NCBI GenBank assembly: GCA_021229015.1
Contig: CM037785.1
Span: 35,017,062-35,081,061 of the forward strand
DNA: 64,000 nucleotides
DNA from: Solen grandis
Lineage: Eukaryota > Mollusca > Bivalvia > Adapedonta > Solenidae
Direction: 5' to 3'
Position numbers and translations under genes: made by a program. Each line of letters begins with the position of its first letter. Within the stretch, counting starts at the first letter, position 1. Below, piece by piece: positions 34,135 through 46,790 of this stretch. Under the pieces are notes generated by a model, which saw nothing but the letters and a program-made list of their open reading frames with translations, was not told the origin of the DNA and did no database searches.

Positions 34135-34260
34135 CACGTTTTGACTCCTTGGCAAACAGAGCAGACCCAGATCACACAGTTCTTGCAAGGAGCTGTCTGA
34201 TCAGGGTCTCCTCTGTTTGCTCCAACAATATTGTAGTTCAGTTTCTTCATAGTCTGCACA
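34135..34260. repeat. Imperfect palindromic element
   Basis: GGCAAACAGAGCAGACCCAG AT and, inverted, GCAAACAGAGGAGACCCTGAT form arms around CACAGTTCTTGCAAGGAGCT. Both strands therefore read similar peptides (ADPDHTVLARSCLIRVSSVC and GDPDQTAPCKNCVIWVCSVC). This looks like a short inverted-repeat MITE rather than a gene. It starts just after the zinc-finger stop. Confidence 0.65.
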
Positions 34261-35640
34261 GCAAAATAGCATTCTGTAAATTAATATTCATAATCATAAA
34301 TATGTTCATGAATATTCATGAGGTAAAGAGTTACCAGGAAATCAATTTATCTTCACCTCGATTAGGAAAAAAGTTTTTACAATGTATACTGTTATCTAAA
34401 CGATATACTGCAATATTTTCTTTACGATACGGTTCATGGTACACTTCCAGGTCTGCACGGTACAGTACGATATTGTTAACTTCCAGGTTTATTTCTTCTT
34501 CTTTTATAACAGCGGCTTCCCTTCGGTAAAAAGGCGAAATTTTTCACCTCCGAAAAATAAAAATTCTCCTAACAATACAATTTTCCCATACATTAATCTA
34601 AAAGACAACAAAAAAGAATGTAAATAACGCATATCGCTCTACATTGCATATTACTTAAATGAAAGCACTTGCTGTGGGCAGTTAAAAAATCAAGAAAAAG
34701 GCAGAGTCATTCTTGGAATTTATCCAATAAACACTCATTCTTATGCTTCCAAATTATGCAATGATACGGAATACTCAGATAATATCATTCATAATGTTGG
34801 TTAACATCTTTCACGCTCTCTTACTGCTAACGTTGCGTAATCATCAGAATGGCGGCCATATGCGATAAACATCAACAATGTTTGATGACCTCTGTATTTT
34901 TTTAATCAATTTAATTTTTTGATTAGTTTGCCTTTTGAGTTAAAGAGCGAAATTTCAACAGGTAACTACATGAAAGATACTGATTTATATAAAATGGGAT
35001 CAATTAACTGCTTTGAAGCAAATTATCGTTAATCGAACACCTGAAATCAAGACTTCATCTGATTGGAACTGCAGGTGTTTTTTTAACTTTTTTCCTTGGT
35101 ATAAATGTGGATGCTTCAATTTCAAGTATCATCTTTAGTGATTTCATCGAAAATATTTAAATCTTTGTCATGCTGACGTCTGTTATGGAATAAGCATTTA
35201 AAATAAGTCTTATAAGTTTAATTAGGTTTCTGCAATATATACGGCATTATCATGTAGTTTTGATATTACTTTTGATTATTAATGACGTTAATAATAAGAT
35301 TTTTATCAGTAAACAACACATTAAATCATATAAAAGTGTTTTTATGATAATGACTTTACTGATATTTTTTTTAATAATTCCAAATTTTGAAAAAAAATCT
35401 ACAGAAAACACAACTTAATTTGTATTTATTACAATAAAAACTAATACATTAAACAATTAAGAATTTATCTGTGTTTCTTATTTATTCTTCATTTAAAGAT
35501 AGGAAACAATGCTGACAAAACTTAAAAGCCCGTATTGTGATACGTATGGTATCTTGACCCCTGTATCGCAATACGTATTGTATCGTTGGGTAAGCGTATC
35601 GTTACACCCTTACTGTTATCACTCTTGCACAGTGCACATT
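34261..35640. other. AT-rich, nothing recognised
   Basis: No exon or repeat was recognised. GGCGGCCATATG near 34852 resembles a YY1-type promoter motif, but nothing downstream supports a gene start. Confidence 0.3.
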
Positions 35641-36385
35641 TATTATATGATGAGGTATACTGGAATCGGGTTGTCTGTCAGTCCGTCCGTCTGTAGACAA
35701 AACGATCTGCTGGCTACGCTTTCATAACTACTAGACATATTTCAGTGAAACTTGCTGGGATTAATTATTACACACTGTGCGTTATCTATATCAGGTTGGT
35801 TAGTTTAAACATATTTATTCAACATATTAAATGTGACATACAAATATTTAAACAAAAGATTTCAGATAGGATTAGAACGATAGCTTAGCTAATATAGTTC
35901 TTTTAGGTTGGTTAATCTCCACTTTTTGACAAATTAAGCCCCTTTGACCATTTGGTAGCTCATGTGCATTGCCAGCTACTACAATAACAATCTGCCGGCT
36001 ACTCCTCCATTACTACAGGACATATTTGAATGAAACTTGCTGGGATTAATCGTTACACATTGTAGATGTGTGTAATTTATAACGGGTTATCTCCCTTTTT
36101 GGAAAATTATGCCCTTTGAAAGTTTGGTAGCTTGTGTAAATTGCCAGCTACTATCATAACGGTATGCCTGCTACTCCTCTGTAACTACTGGATGTATTTC
36201 AATGAATTTGCTGGGATGAATTGTTACCAATTGCAGTTGTGTGTAATCTATAATAGGTTGGCTTATCTCCCCCTTTTGGAAAATTATGCCCTTTGACTGT
36301 TTTGGTAGCTCATGTACATTGCCAGATACTGCTTCACAACTACTAGACTTATTTCAGTAAAACGTACTTGCATTCAACATAATGC
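35641..36385 (+). repeat. Element with irregular internal repeats
   Basis: Begins GGTATACTGGAATCGGGTTG and a TCTGTCAGTCCGTCCGTCTG tract. Related segments (ACTACTAGACATATTTCAGT GAAACTTGCTGGGATTA; TTTGGTAGCTCATGTGCATT GCCAGCTACT) recur near 35735, 36021, 36191 and 36345 with uneven spacing. Confidence 0.65.
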
Positions 36386-37270
36386 AGCATACTCCTTTTA
36401 CACTACTTGGGTGCTGTGGGCTTGATAACCGATTGGGCCAAACTCCTTATGATGAAGACAATTCGCTTATCCTCTCTGAAACATAAGTGATAGCAGTCAG
36501 TGGCTTAGCAAGAAAGTTGTGCGAGTATGGCTGCAAGGAAGCCAGCAAAACATGGGTAGATGCACTGACTGCTGTAATATGACCACAGATGTTGGAAACG
36601 GGTTAAAGTGCAAAATATCAATTAAATCTTATATAGTCTCATGGCAATCCTGACACCTACCTGGTACCTATTTTCATGGCTTTCTCACAAGAATCAAAGG
36701 TGCCAGGTGATTGTAATTGCTGGTAAGGCATTTGTAATAAGCAGGCATTGAACCTGTAACCTTTTTCCCCGGGGAGTGGGTGGGTACCAGTCAGCCCCTA
36801 GGCGACAGTTCTAGTTTAACTTTACATGTATCTTGATTTTGGAGAAGAGGTGCACATAAGACATACAATTTTTAATTATTTTTCCAAACTTTACCCTGCC
36901 CATTTAAGAAGCCTCATCAGTGAAGTATTTGGCTGTTTGTAAATTCATGTATGTTTGTGATTTTTATCATATATTATTGTGAAATAAATGATTGTTTTCA
37001 TATTCATATATCTTTTTATTTCATTACAATTCAACCTAAAGTAAAATATAGGATATTCTTTTTTGAATATAATAATTACTTGATGACATACAACCTATTG
37101 CATTGTTTTCAGTGTGTCATTACTGTACCAAACATAAATACACAATCATTTGTATTTCTGTCAATGTTTTGAATACTTATTTTTCATTTTAGACTGTGGT
37201 GTTTGATTTATAATTGTGTACTTCAAAAATCCTTTAGCAGGAGGATTGGATATGTATAAAGTGTCTGTAT
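36386..37270. other. Non-coding, SINE-like traces only
   Basis: TGGTAAGGCATTTGTAATAA GCAGGCATTGAACCTGTAAC (about 36720-36765) resembles the reverse of a tRNA B-box region. Nothing else was recognised. Confidence 0.3.
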
Positions 37271-37430
37271 TTTAAGGTAAAGTCCCTGTAATGGTTTTGC
37301 TACGTCTTGGACCACTTAACCTCTACCAAGATAACCAAGGTACCCTAATAAAACATTAGAAAACCTTGGTTATCTCTGTGAAAGGCCATGAGGTCCAAAA
37401 TGTAGAACTATTGCAGGGACTTTACCTGAA
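37271..37430. mobile_element. Palindromic MITE family I, copy 2
   Basis: TTAAGGTAAAGTCCCTGTAA TGGTT at the left and TGCAGGGACTTTACCT at the right, with the same inner inverted pair (AGATAACCAAGGT / ACCTTGGTTATCT) as 20314-20475. The right edge is less complete. Confidence 0.75.
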
Positions 37431-38862
37431 GATTATTAGTCAAAGTATCAGAATAACTCTCAAGGTAAAAATGCATATGCATGTGGATACTAGCTGTAAA
37501 CAAATTAAACAATGATTGTTGAATTACTCAGAAGCAGTAGAATGTTTGTCCCCTAAGTTCAATCAAATATGAGCAAAACACCTGCAGCAAAATAATCATG
37601 AAGATGGGATGCATGTTTTAGAAGGAAATTATACTATTTCCAGGGGTTTGTACCTCAAACACAGGGTGCATACTCTAAATGAATGCATACAATACAGGAG
37701 TGTTTATGGTACTAATCATTTCAGATTTTAATGAGGTTGGACCAGTACTTTGTGCCTGGGAAAGCCAAGAGAGATTTTTGCCTAAAATGGGGTTCAAACT
37801 CACGTGTATCTGCAGTCATCTATACTACCTGTGAACCATGGCGGCCTTAATTTGTTACTTGTAATTAAGCTCTTGAATATTGTGTGACAAGTATCAAATT
37901 TATAAAATAATCGTAAGAAAGGAATTTAAAAAAAAATAAAAAATAAAATAAGACGTATTTTAGAGATGAATCTATTTAATAATATACAAAGGGTATTTCC
38001 AAAGGAAAAATAGAGAGAAAAACTGGATTAAATAAGTTTCAAGCAAATAAGCTATAATATTACTGCTTAAAATATTTTTTCTTGCTCTTTTGCTAAAGAT
38101 TTTTCATATTTTGTGGATGTAATGTCTATTATGCATGAAATAATTGATACCATTTCATATTTATAATTTGCAATTTTCAATCACAAATGGTGCAGCTTAT
38201 AAATTCAGTGTAGTTATCATTACAATGCATATTCATCAACACACACACACCTATTACAAAATTACAGACAATAATAGTTTTATTATCAATATCATGAATA
38301 ATTTATGTAATTATTTTAACAGGTAATACACATACTTTCACAATATAGAAAACAGCATTTTATACTCAAACAGAAGGGAATTGAAAGCATTTGGATTTGA
38401 TATTCACATCTAGAGTAGAACACTTTTGAAATAGAGTTTTGTTCCAATAACTTGGGTCATGGTTTCTTGAATTGTCCATTAAACTTATATACAAAGCTTT
38501 GTCCCATCCCTACATGAGTACATGAATTAAAATACAGTCAATCATATTATTTATTCCTACCCGTCAAATCACAACCAATTTGTTTATGACCTTATCTTGA
38601 ACGCAAATACATGAACAATATATGTAACACATTATTACATGGGACGCATCATAACAGTTTTATAAAGGTGGACTGAACAGTTTTAACCATAGCTAACCAA
38701 ATCTGATTTATATGCAGTTTCATTTTTATATGAATGGAAAAACAATCTTGTATATGTTACACTGGACTAACAAAGTGATAGGTATGTCCCAGTACGTTTC
38801 ACACTTTTACATAGATCCCAAACACAACATATACTGGAACACGTGTTACAAGCTCAACTATA
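37431..38862. other. Non-coding, nothing recognised
   Basis: A reverse tRNA-like fragment may lie at 37790-37855 (GGGTTCAAACTCACGTG). No exons are supported. Confidence 0.3.
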
Positions 38863-39480
38863 CATTTTATGTCGAGCTATTCTACTCACTCTGGTGTCAG
38901 CGTCAGCGTTGGTGTCACACCTTGATGAAGGTTTTGCTTTCAAGTTACTATCATGCATATATTTCAGTTACTATCTATGCTTATTGATTTCGTACTTCAT
39001 TAGGTCTTCAAGGTTGATAAATAAACAAGTTATATAACTCTTGGCCAATTGCTACAGTTTCTATATAGACAAAGAAGGAAAATTAAAGCTTCATTGTAGA
39101 ATTTTTTTTAAACTTTGCATACTTATAGAGATCTACACTAGAAACAAATTTATGAAAAAAAATGGGGGTCACCGTGCTTCTTTTCGAGTTATCCACCTCT
39201 GAACGTTATAGTTTTGCATTTTTTGGACTTTTTTCAGCAATCAGTTATGGGATTGACTTGAAACTTCACATGGGTGATCAGGAGAATCAGACCATCAAAT
39301 TAAGTAACTCTTGACTAAATTATTGAAATAACTAACAAGGTCTTCATTGGCATTAAACAAACAATCAAGATACCCCAGTAACTCTTTACAAAATTTAATG
39401 CAAATTATGGCCCTTTTTGAACTTATATAACCTATACTAATACGCGGCCAAATAGTCAAACACAGTGTCTTTCGGACAGC
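38863..39480 (-). repeat. Element related to the 40.0-41.2 kb tandem family
   Basis: GTCGAGCTATTCTACTCACT and GTCAGCGTCAGCGTTGGTGTC at 38870-38925 mirror the GTCGAGCTT and GCAACGCCAACGCC end of 40004-41165. The body carries AACTCTTGGCCAATTGC and GGACTTTTTTCAGCAATCAG phrases. Boundaries on the right are uncertain. Confidence 0.5.
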
Positions 39481-40003
39481 TTTTGTTCATGTATAGTGTC
39501 AATTTGTTTTACAGTTATGATACTGATAAGAATTATAACCAGATTGTATGTATTCAAACATCTGAATTTAAAATTCAATGGTTTTGATAATATGTGGTGG
39601 CAATAATATATGAGACAAGATGTTAAATTACAAATATAGTTAAATGAGCTATTTTCTAGTTATGCTTCTTTTAATATTGACCCCCATGGCAGAAACACTA
39701 AACATTCAGGTGTTTAGGATGTCTGACCCATAAGCCCAAGGTCATAGGTTAAATCTCAAGACTCCGCATCCTCCAATCATTTAGAGTGTACTGGTACATA
39801 CTCAACATATAAAGAAAGGTACAGGACTGGTAAGCCATGTCCTGCCACTTATTAATGGCATAATACCATTATTGAGAATGAATTACCAAGAAATATCTAA
39901 CTCTGCAGGGACTTGAACCCATAGCATTGTGAGACTAAGTGATACATCTGTGATATAGTCTGTGGATATAACCACTCGTTTTTTTTACAAATTGCAATTT
40001 AGT
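39481..40003. other. Non-coding with a SINE-like segment
   Basis: 39690-39970 contains ACCCATAAGCCCAAGGTCAT AGGTTAAATCTC and later GCAGGGACTTGAACCCATAG, which look like parts of two opposed tRNA-derived SINEs. Not resolved further. Confidence 0.4.
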
Positions 40004-41165
40004 ACAAGAGCTGTCAGAGGACAGCACGCTCGACTTTTCAAATGCTTGTTGGTAAATCAAATGAAATCTATTTCAATTCTTGCCCTTCACATGCGCTGTA
40101 CAGAATAATAGTCAAAAATGATATACCTTGATAGTCTGATACCCCTTAATATTTTTATGAAGTCAAAAAAATCAATCCCATGCCTAGTTACTGAGATATA
40201 AGCACAATAACACTGTGCATGCAAAACTTTAACCAAAAATCCAAGTTAGTAAAGGGCCATAATTTGTATAAAATTCAGTCCAAAAGTTATCCTCCTTAGT
40301 TTTCTGATGCCCCCGAAGACACTCCTTAACTTTCTAGTCAATTCCACAAGCAATTTCTGAGATATAAGCTGGATAGTAGCTTGAATGCAAAAATTTAACC
40401 AAAATTCTAAGTTAAAATGGGGTCATAATTTTTAATATATTCCATCAGGTGTTATCTTCCTTTATAGTATGATACCCCTTAACATATTAAGGATGTTTTA
40501 AATCAATCGCATGCCTGGATACTGAGATATTAGCATGAAAGTACCTTGCATGCAAAACTTTAACCAAAATTTCTAAGTTAAAAAGGACAATAATTTGTAA
40601 CATATTCCATCAAGAGTTATATACCATGAAAGTATGATACCCCTAAACATATTAAAGATGTTTCAAATCAATCCCATGCCTGGATACTGAGATATTAGCA
40701 TGAAAGTACCTTGCATGCAAAACTTTAACCAAAAATTTCTAAGTTAAAAATGGGCCATACTTTTGTAATATATTCCATCAAGAGTTTTCTACCTTGGTTG
40801 TCTGATGCCCTTAAACATATTCATAACCTTTCAAGTCAATACCATGAATGGTTTATTGAGATACAAACTAGATAATAGCTTGCACGCAAAACTTTAACCA
40901 AATTTTCTATTGCATGCAAAACTTTAACCAAAAAGTTAAAAAGGGGCCATAATTCATATTAAATTCAGTCTAGAGTTATCTACCTTGGTTGTCTGATGCC
41001 CCTGAACATATTTATAAACTTTCAAGTCAACACCATAAACGGTTATTGAGATATAAGGTTGATAGTAACTTGCACGCAAAACTTTAACCAAAAGCTGCAA
41101 CGCCAACGCCGATGCAAGGGCGACTACAATAGCTCTCATATTCTTCGAATAGTCGAGCTTAAAAA
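40004..41165 (+). repeat. Element with about 165-bp tandem units
   Basis: GCAAAACTTTAACCAAAA starts near 40221, 40387, 40551, 40717, 40884 and 41071. Units share GATACCCCTTAACATATTAA, CAATCCCATGCCTGGATACT GAGATAT and GGGCCATAATTTGTA. The ends are GCTGTCAGAGGACAGCACGC TCGACTTTT at the left and AATAGCTCTCATATTCTTCG then GTCGAGCTT at the right, a partial inversion. Confidence 0.8.
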
Positions 41166-41593
41166 ATGCTGATTGTGCTGAAATATCAGGAATGGCATTA
41201 TAAAGAAAACCATTTTCCTGTAGTTATGTCACATTTGTATATTGAAGTAAATTTCATAAACTAGGTTAAAATTTTCAAGGAATGGCAATTTTTAAAATAA
41301 GAACAGTAAATTATGCCGATTTTGCTAATAAATTTGACAGATTATTTGTTACAAACATGATTTAGCTTTGTCATTACAAGAAAATATTAAAACAAAATTT
41401 GTCTGAATAGTTACAATAAGCATATTGCCTCTTTCTCTCTTCCCCCTCTCTTTTCTAGCATAAATATGTTTAAAAAATAAAACAAAACAAAAAAAAACAG
41501 GTATAAAACAGAAAATGCACAAGGATGAATAAGTCAGTGTATATAAAACTAATATTTCAATATTTCTAAATAGCCGCTGAGCCCAAGACCACT
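41166..41593. other. Non-coding, nothing recognised
   Basis: AT-rich with an AAAACAAAACAAAAAAAAAC run. The antisense ORF (41349-41627) has no recognisable content. Confidence 0.35.
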
Positions 41594-42165
41594 TTTTATG
41601 CCCCTGCCATGAAATGGCGACAGGCATATAGTGTTATACCTGTCCGTGTGTGTGGGTGTTCGTGTGTGCGCAAGAATCCTAGCTAGTCCTAGCTATAACT
41701 TTGTTATGAATGGTTGCTTGTTCAAATAACTTGACACAAGTGATCCCTAGGACAAAAAAAAACCGGTTTTAAGGGGTCAAGGTTAATTTGTGAATGATTG
41801 TGTTTTGAAAGATGTAATGCAAACAAGAACCAAATTGCTAGCTTCAAGGTCAAGATAACAGCAGTTAAGTTTAAATTTTGTGTAAGCAGTCCTGTCCGGG
41901 CTGTATCTTTGTTGTGAATAGTCATGTATTGAAATAACTTGGCACAAGGAGGGATCCTTTGGACAAAACACTGTGTCACAAAACAAGTACAGGTTGCTAG
42001 CTTGAAGGTCAAGGTCACATCACTTGGTTTAGGTCAGGGTCACAGTGCTCATTTGATCTTAAAATCATCTTTTAAATTTCCAGTTTTTCATATTCACTGA
42101 CAAAAATATAATGTAATAAACATAATGGCAGGGGCATCCGTGTCCTATGGACACATTTCTAGTTT
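41594..42165 (+). repeat. About 570-bp element with ATGCCCCTGCCAT inverted ends
   Basis: TTTTATGCCCCTGCCATGAA at the left and ATAATGGCAGGGGCATCCGT at the right are inverted. Two related internal segments, near 41690 and 41905, share GCTATAACTTTGTTATGAATGG-like and TTGACACAAG-like phrases. There is no coding capacity. Confidence 0.75.
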
Positions 42166-42587
42166 AAAATGCACCACTGTCGGGTGATTTCACATGTCCT
42201 GCATTCACCACTGTTAGATTTCAAACCCAACAATGATACGGATAGCTTTATTATTATCCCTTCTTTTAGTTCTAATATAAACCTTCTTTGCTTTGGAAGA
42301 AGCAACTTTCTTTGGGCTAGTGTCAGTCTTTACTGCAGACTAAAAATTCCTGCTAGATCATTAAGATACATTCAATTTTGTTAATGTAAAACATATTTGG
42401 CATTAGAAATATACAAACAAGATTATGCATCTTTTTGACTTGTTTGTATAAATGCTTTATTTGAACTACAATTTCATTTGCTCTTTTGTGTTTTCATTTA
42501 TGTTACTAAACTGTTCATACGCATTCATATATTTGTGATTTACTGTTTTTTTACATCATACACCATGGTGTAAGACCATAAAATCCA

Positions 42588-42886
42588 TGCAATCAGTTAC
42601 ATAAATAGTTGACAAACCCTCCTTTGTGTTCATCACGGAAGTCAACGCATGCTTCTTGAGATGGCGTCACCTTTGGCTGACTCCTTGGTTTTAGTGGTTT
42701 TGACTTAGGCAAATGACATGGTCCTTGAAAAGAATATGGAGTACCCAGAGAAAAAACCCACATAATCAGATGGGCAATTAAGTACCCTCCAACATACAAC
42801 GGCATCAAATCTGAGCTGGAATTGAACCTGGGTTGCAAGTGTTAAGATCCAGCGGGTAAACCACTACACTACCTAGACACTTTAAT
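42588..42886 (-). repeat. tRNA-derived SINE, third family
   Basis: On the minus strand the head reads GTCTAGGTAGTGTAGTGGTT TACCCGC and CCAGGTTCAATTCCAGC, with A-box and B-box-like motifs. The body follows toward lower coordinates (CCTCCAACATAC reversed, TGGGTACTCC reversed). The ORF across it is a by-product. Confidence 0.6.
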
Positions 42887-43661
42887 CAAACGTGCAATAA
42901 TTACAAGCTTTATTATATCTGTATAATATACGCATAGGCAGTCTCTTCACAAATCACACATTCGTTTTTGGCGATATTTGGTAATCGTGAATATCATCAT
43001 TGATTTATTGCTAAATTTTGATTGGAAAGAATTTCAAATTAATTTTGAAGACACATTATTTCTGGGGAATTTTAAAGCAATGAAGTTACTTAGAAAATAA
43101 TCATACATGTAATGTAATAGCTTTTAGTCTTGCGATAGACTGAAATCTACTTAAGTTACTTCTAATTTTAGGAACAGTTATCCATATAATATGTATCAAC
43201 ACAAATGGTTGATCAAGATAAAACCTACAACACACATACAATTAGGACATATCAATAATTTTATAAATGGTATCACATTATATCTATCTTGTAATGGTAA
43301 ACAAACATAGATGTCGCTGTGCACAACGTCCGTTCAACTGTGAGCAATAATTAATAAAATCTTTTCAACATATAAGGGAGAGAGAGAGATTATAGATTTT
43401 CCAGACGGTTTTCAAGGCAATACCAAACTGCGACGCAAAACTTATAGAATGTTATCTCTTCATGTATTAATGTATTATTTCCCTTCGGGATTATACTTTG
43501 TGTTAGCTAAATGGTATTATTAATGAAAATCAACCTTCCGTTTTCCGGACAATAGCATCTGCAGTCACAAAATTGTCTTAAAATACAGATCGACCCTATG
43601 AAAAATAACGACCCTGCACCACCTAGAAGATATCAAGGAAAATGCAATATTGTATCCAATA
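42887..43661. other. Downstream of Deltex-like remnant, nothing recognised
   Basis: No exon or matched repeat. A GAGAGAGAGA run lies near 43380. Confidence 0.3.
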
Positions 43662-44442
43662 TCATGTCATCCAGTCAGGAATATCTTTAGGTGTTATTCC
43701 TTTGCTCGCCAATTCTTCCCTGACACTGTTTAAATATGTATCATCGGGGTACCCAAACCTGAAATGTAAGAAACAATTTTATTGCTAACTTTCAAAAGAA
43801 AGTTACATTTGAATTGTTATTTGCAGACATTTATACATACCGATACATGTAGCGTCTCTGGTAATATTGAACTCAAACACGTTTACAATATTTTTTTTTT
43901 TATATTGATAAACATATGATCACGTAAACGTGATTTAATGTTTTTATCAATAGTTTTTTTGATGTGCCATGTGTGCCTATGAGTTAAGCTATAGTTATCA
44001 AATAACATTATCCTGACACCTAGCAAATCATCCGTGGAACTCACATATTCGACAATCAGCAATCATTACTACTTTTATGACTTTATCAGTCTGTAATAGC
44101 ATATGATCGAAAAATACTCAACCACTTTAACGATTGCTCAGAAGTATAAATGAAAATTAAACAGCATCACTCTGATCAACCTGCACATTTCTTGGTTTTA
44201 TATTGTTACTCTCCTCATCAAACTTACTGTGTGTCTGGATTAGGATCAGTCTTATGAAACATGCCATTCCATGTGATGACTCCTTTCTGTCCAGGATGTG
44301 ATAGATTGGCCAATGGTGAAGACAAGCCTCCTATCAAATGCTATTCTCAACATTTTACAGATTTCTCTGCCATCCTTGTTGTTCGGAGATAGGCTGTTCT
44401 GCTAATTCCCCTATACCATGTTCCAGGGCTGGGGTGGTTAGG
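43662..44442 (-). pseudogene. Deltex-type C-terminal domain, two exons, frameshifted
   Basis: Minus strand: exon 44442-44228 (after TATTTCAG), then exon 43758-43662 ending in TGA; the junction phase is correct. It reads as the Deltex C-terminal (DTC) domain of DTX-family E3 ubiquitin ligases, which binds NAD+ and ADP-ribose: NHPSPGTWYRGISRTAYL, then NNKDGREICKMLRIAFDRRL VFTIGQSITS, then GVITWNGMFHKT and FGYPDDTYLNSVREELASKG. The second segment is in a different frame from the first, and the third differs again, so there are two frame breaks inside about 200 bases. The WNE(I/L)HHKT motif of active family members is WNGMFHKT, so the conserved Glu and first His are changed. No RING exon was found above 44442. 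It is most likely a decayed member of a multicopy DTX3L-like family; sequencing error is less likely because surrounding sequence is clean. Confidence 0.75.
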
Positions 44443-45329
44443 CTGAAATACATGTAATAGTAATTTATCCATTTCTTTAATTTTTTTTTTTAATTTTTAG
44501 GGGCATTTTGAAAAGTCGAAGGCATATATTGAAGGAAAAAATGGAAATATTCATAATAAGTAATTAGCAAATCTTAAGATTAAGTATGATACTACTGTTT
44601 TGCTTAATTTAACAAAAGCGCTGCTAAAGTGGTGCAATATATGCCTGAAAGGATATCATAGTACTATTTTCAATTTTGTTGTTGTTATAAATGTCACTGT
44701 TGATGATCTATCGTAATATTTCATAGTATGATTCTTTTATTAGTAACAGAAGATAAATGAACTTATTTATGAATAACTATATCATAAATCAGTGGATTGT
44801 AATAAAAATTTATGTTTTAATATTAGACACTTACATAGCAAATATGAATGCAAAACATGGAGTCTTCAGAAAGTTGTTGTGCAGAAACAGTCATTTCACA
44901 TAAAATTTATCTATAAAAAGCGCATACCGGTAACTCTAAAACAGATCACTGGAATGTAACCAAAATTAAACTTGCCCTGTTTTTTTTGTTATCATATACT
45001 TGAATATTAAATATGAATTTAATAGATGAGGACTTTCAAATGTTATAATGCGGAAACCGTAATTTCACATAAATTTTGCCTTTAAAGGGTGCATAACTCT
45101 GTAAGTTAAATGTTGTAAGTAAGTAACCATCAACCAATTTTGGTTTCCATGACTTTCGTAATATCTAGTTACAGCATAAAAATTATTAAAATCAAATGGC
45201 AATAAATAAATGAAGACATTACGTGTTATTTAAAACTTGATCTAAGCAAATCAGATGAATGACTGTTTTTGCCTTAGGGAGATTAAAACATTGAAACATT
45301 TTATTCATAAAAGTCTTCTGAGTGATGTT
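44443..45329. other. Upstream of Deltex remnant, no exon found
   Basis: RING-encoding or other DTX exons were sought on the minus strand and not seen. Two short related segments (GAAACAGTCATTTCACATAA near 44886 and GAAACCGTAATTTCACATAA near 45052) indicate a degraded repeat. Confidence 0.35.
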
Positions 45330-46480
45330 TGCCTCGCTCTAATTATAAACTGTACCTTTAATCATACCGGGATAAGGCACTGAAAGATTTACTGAAGGAT
45401 ATAGAAAGGTTACATACAAAGTTTTATAGGAGAATTTAAGGTGTGAAAGTGTCAAATTGTAATGCTGCTGTGTTTGGAGATTTAGGGAGATATCCTTTAT
45501 TTATATGTAGACATGTCAAGATATTAAAGTACTGGTTTAAATTTATAAATATAGTAATAAACTTTATTGTTAAATCACTTAATGACAGTCTTGTTAATAA
45601 CTTAAAAAACAAGACATGTAAGTAAAATGAATACTGTGCAAGTATGTGTGGGAGAGACCTTATGGAATTTCTGTTAAGATTTTTTTATTATTTTTAAACA
45701 GAAGATGATAAATATTTTTTTCAGCTGGGTTGGACAGGTGAAATTGACAGGAGTCATGTTTTGACATTGTATAAAGAAATAATTGTTTAATCTGTTATGT
45801 AAAATATTTGTATTTATGTAATAAAAGAGCAAATAGGAAATCATTAATGCAGTTATGATTATCTGAAACAGACAGGGTGGTATTGCAGAAACAGGGTGGA
45901 AAGGCATGAGAGAATATGTAGTGAGTGTGACAGTGGTGAAAATGAGGATGAATTTCATTTATTTTGAAAATATATTTAGCGATGATATACTGATTTATAC
46001 TTTCAGGAAGAGCTAATATGTTAAAGTTGTGTCATTCATTTAAATCCACAGATAAAGCGTGTTTTATTAACTACCATGAAAATAAAAAAATAATATAACT
46101 AATTAGTTAATTCCATATTTTTATGCACTTACACCCTTATATTCTTTTCTTTTGTGCTATTGTGATATGATTATGTTAAATATAGCTATTTGACAATGAT
46201 TGTATTTGTATGTTATTGTGTTTATGGACTAGAAAATCCAAAGAAATGTAATATATGTTCTGTTCTATTAAATATTTCAAGAATTTAAATAAGCGTACAC
46301 ACACTGACATATACTTAAGCATCCTTAACAGTTTACAGTTCGAGGTAAAACCCACAGGAACTAAGTATGAGTTTTTATTAAAGGCATTGCAGCGAAAAAA
46401 ATTTTTTTCTAACGGACAAATTTTTCTAAAATTTTGCACATAAGTACTTTAGACTTAACTAAAAGATAGAATTTAAAATA
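45330..46480 (+). mobile_element. LINE ORF2 C-terminal remnant (non-LTR retrotransposon)
   Basis: The plus-strand frame at 45443-45625 reads KVSNCNAAVFGDLGRYPLFI then CRHVKILKYWFKF, the post-reverse-transcriptase region of mollusc LINEs (usually GVK.STSN.AVYGE.GR.PL...). Further on, GENEDEFHF (about 45930-45960) matches the C-terminal (I)GDEFHFL.C motif. Stops and shifts are frequent, so it is inactive. The boundary positions are approximate. Confidence 0.7.
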
Positions 46481-46790
46481 TTGGGCCACCATGCTCGTTT
46501 TAGAGATTTAGCTTATGGTAAAACATCAGTGTTTGCTTATTTGTTGAAAAAAATCAAAGCATTAAGTATAACATGATTCACGGGAGACAAGTTGCTGGGT
46601 AAGCCAGTACGGAGTACTCCAAGTTTCTATAGAGACCCGATTTTTGCCGAGTGCCAGGAAAGGATGCACCTGGTGCAAATTTTATATGTCTTTGGTTTGA
46701 CGTGGTCACCGGAGAAATGTGCTCCGGCTGGGATTTGTACCCCAAACACCCCAAAACAAACGGACACTCAACACGGCTATTGGGCTATTA
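46481..46790. other. Non-coding, transition to poor-quality sequence
   Basis: TGGGATTTGTACCCCAAACA near 46728 is B-box-like, reverse SINE fragment possible. Homopolymer errors begin right after this stretch. Confidence 0.35.

Noticed and set aside
33137..34259. Antisense ORFs opposite the zinc-finger exon
   Set aside because: They are shadows of the coding strand and of the palindrome at 34135-34260.
42593..42838. 81-codon antisense ORF
   Set aside because: It lies entirely in a tRNA-derived SINE.
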